From Treponema sp. (lineage in GTDB: Bacteria > Spirochaetota > Spirochaetia > Treponematales > Breznakiellaceae), in contig JAITFA010000097.1 in the NCBI GenBank assembly GCA_031281685.1, positions 1-7,638 of the forward strand: a stretch of DNA of 7,638 bases, read 5' to 3'. Shown here in pieces: positions 6,991-7,638 of the stretch (position 1 is the first letter of the stretch; each line of letters starts with the position of its first letter). A program made the translations under genes and the position numbers. The notes under the pieces were generated by a model, which worked only from the letters and a program-made list of their open reading frames with translations, was not told the origin of the DNA and made no database searches.

Positions 6991-7638
6991 ATGAAGAAAA
7001 CTATCCTTTTGCTTTCATTGGTTTGCGTGGCGGTGTTTAGCGTCCATGCAAGAGGTCAAAGTCAGGGAACTTCCACTACTGTGGCGGAAGACCCGAACTA
7101 TGTGGTCAAGATCGGACGGGGAGTTTCCGTAGGTCTTTGTTCCTCACCTTACGTTATCGCCGAGCATTTCGGTTACTACGAGGAAGAGGGACTCAAGTGG
7201 GAATCCATCACTATGGAGACTGGTCAGACTAACCTTCTGCTCACCACCGGCGCGGTTGATGTTACCAACAACCTTTTGGCTACGCTGATTCAGCCTATTG
7301 CCAACGGACTTGATGTGAAGATTCCGCTAGGCATACACACGGGTTGCCAGAAGGTACTGGTACGCGCTGATTCTGATATACACACGCCCGCCGACCTTCG
7401 CGGCAAGCGGATTGGCACAACCGGCATGGCATCTAGTGGCACAGTGATCACTCAGCGCTACTTGGCTGAACTGGGCATTGGCGTTACTGCCGATAACCTT
7501 GAGGTTGAGTGGCTGATCTATCAGCAAGCAGACCTTCCGTTGGCGCTTGAGCGGGGGCAGGTTGACGCTATCGCGGTTGGAGATCCGACCGCTTACATCG
7601 TTGAGCAGGAAGGAAAAGCTAGGGTAATCATCAATCAG
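6991..7638 (+). CDS. Periplasmic substrate-binding protein, sulfonate/taurine/nitrate family (partial, runs off right edge)
   Basis: The first 216 residues are visible with no stop before the window ends. This is the solute receptor of the importer (NMT1/SsuA-like fold). An N-terminal Sec signal peptide is clear: MKK, a hydrophobic core ILLLSLVCVAVF, and a likely signal peptidase I site after VHA (residue 20). The mature part shows family features: VGLCSSPYVIAEHFGYYEEEGLKWE (47-71, described in two parts by its Pro and Gly-Tyr-Tyr residues), TTGAVDVTNN (85-94), PADLRGKRIGTTGMASSG (133-150), the segment QADLPLALERGQVDAIAVGDP (179-199) with its Gly-Gln-Val-Asp-Ala turn. AAGGAG at 6973-6978 precedes the ATG by 12 nt. 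A full-length protein would be about 320-350 residues by family norm. The ligand is unknown; sulfonate is favoured by context only. Confidence 0.9.
   Translation, partial: MKKTILLLSLVCVAVFSVHARGQSQGTSTTVAEDPNYVVKIGRGVSVGLCSSPYVIAEHFGYYEEEGLKWESITMETGQTNLLLTTGAVDVTNNLLATLIQPIANGLDVKIPLGIHTGCQKVLVRADSDIHTPADLRGKRIGTTGMASSGTVITQRYLAELGIGVTADNLEVEWLIYQQADLPLALERGQVDAIAVGDPTAYIVEQEGKARVIINQ

Noticed and set aside
7021..7029. Lipoprotein signal ending at Cys12 of the binding protein
   Set aside because: The residues before Cys12 (Ser-Leu-Val) do not match a standard lipobox and the hydrophobic core would be too short; a VHA cleavage site at residue 20 fits better.

Overview
The window looks like a piece of a bacterial chromosome (or large plasmid) of roughly balanced base composition devoted to sulfur assimilation. 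All convincing genes are on the + strand. Its centrepiece is a family 2A encapsulin operon: an HK97-fold nanocompartment shell protein (245-1201), a SufS-like cysteine desulfurase with an N-terminal extension that should act as the cargo-loading domain (1176-2651), a Cys/Met-metabolism PLP enzyme of the cystathionine gamma-synthase / methionine gamma-lyase type (2648-3862), and an EpsC/SrpH-type serine O-acetyltransferase (3872-4843). The reading frames overlap or nearly touch, so the four are almost certainly co-transcribed and partly translationally coupled. The shell closely resembles what I recall of SrpI from the Synechococcus elongatus plasmid pANL, where it neighbours a serine acetyltransferase gene. 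The host cannot be fixed from sequence alone; a spirochaete-like or other Gram-negative anaerobe is possible, but this is only a weak guess.

Layout. 1-210: ten tandem 21-bp units, nine with an intact GTTC-N-GAAC palindrome, ending 34 bp before the shell gene. 245-4843: encapsulin operon. 4844-5121: gene-free interval with a 14-bp-arm palindrome, an A/T hairpin, and a near-consensus sigma70 promoter flanked by a perfect 8-bp inverted repeat. 5122-7638: a second operon for an ABC importer of the nitrate/sulfonate/taurine (SsuABC/TauABC) family, in the order permease, ATPase, substrate-binding protein; the last gene runs off the right edge.

Working model (inference). The importer brings in a sulfur compound, probably a sulfonate or related organosulfur molecule. 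The acetyltransferase makes O-acetylserine for cysteine synthesis. The desulfurase, packed inside the shell, strips sulfur from cysteine, and sulfur may be stored in the compartment, as reported for other family 2A systems. The PLP lyase/synthase could release or fix sulfide around the compartment. No cysteine synthase (CysK/CysM) and no desulfonating oxygenase is present here. The parts most worth pursuing are the 21-bp palindrome array in front of the nanocompartment operon, the PLP gamma-family enzyme locked into that operon, and the separately controlled transporter.
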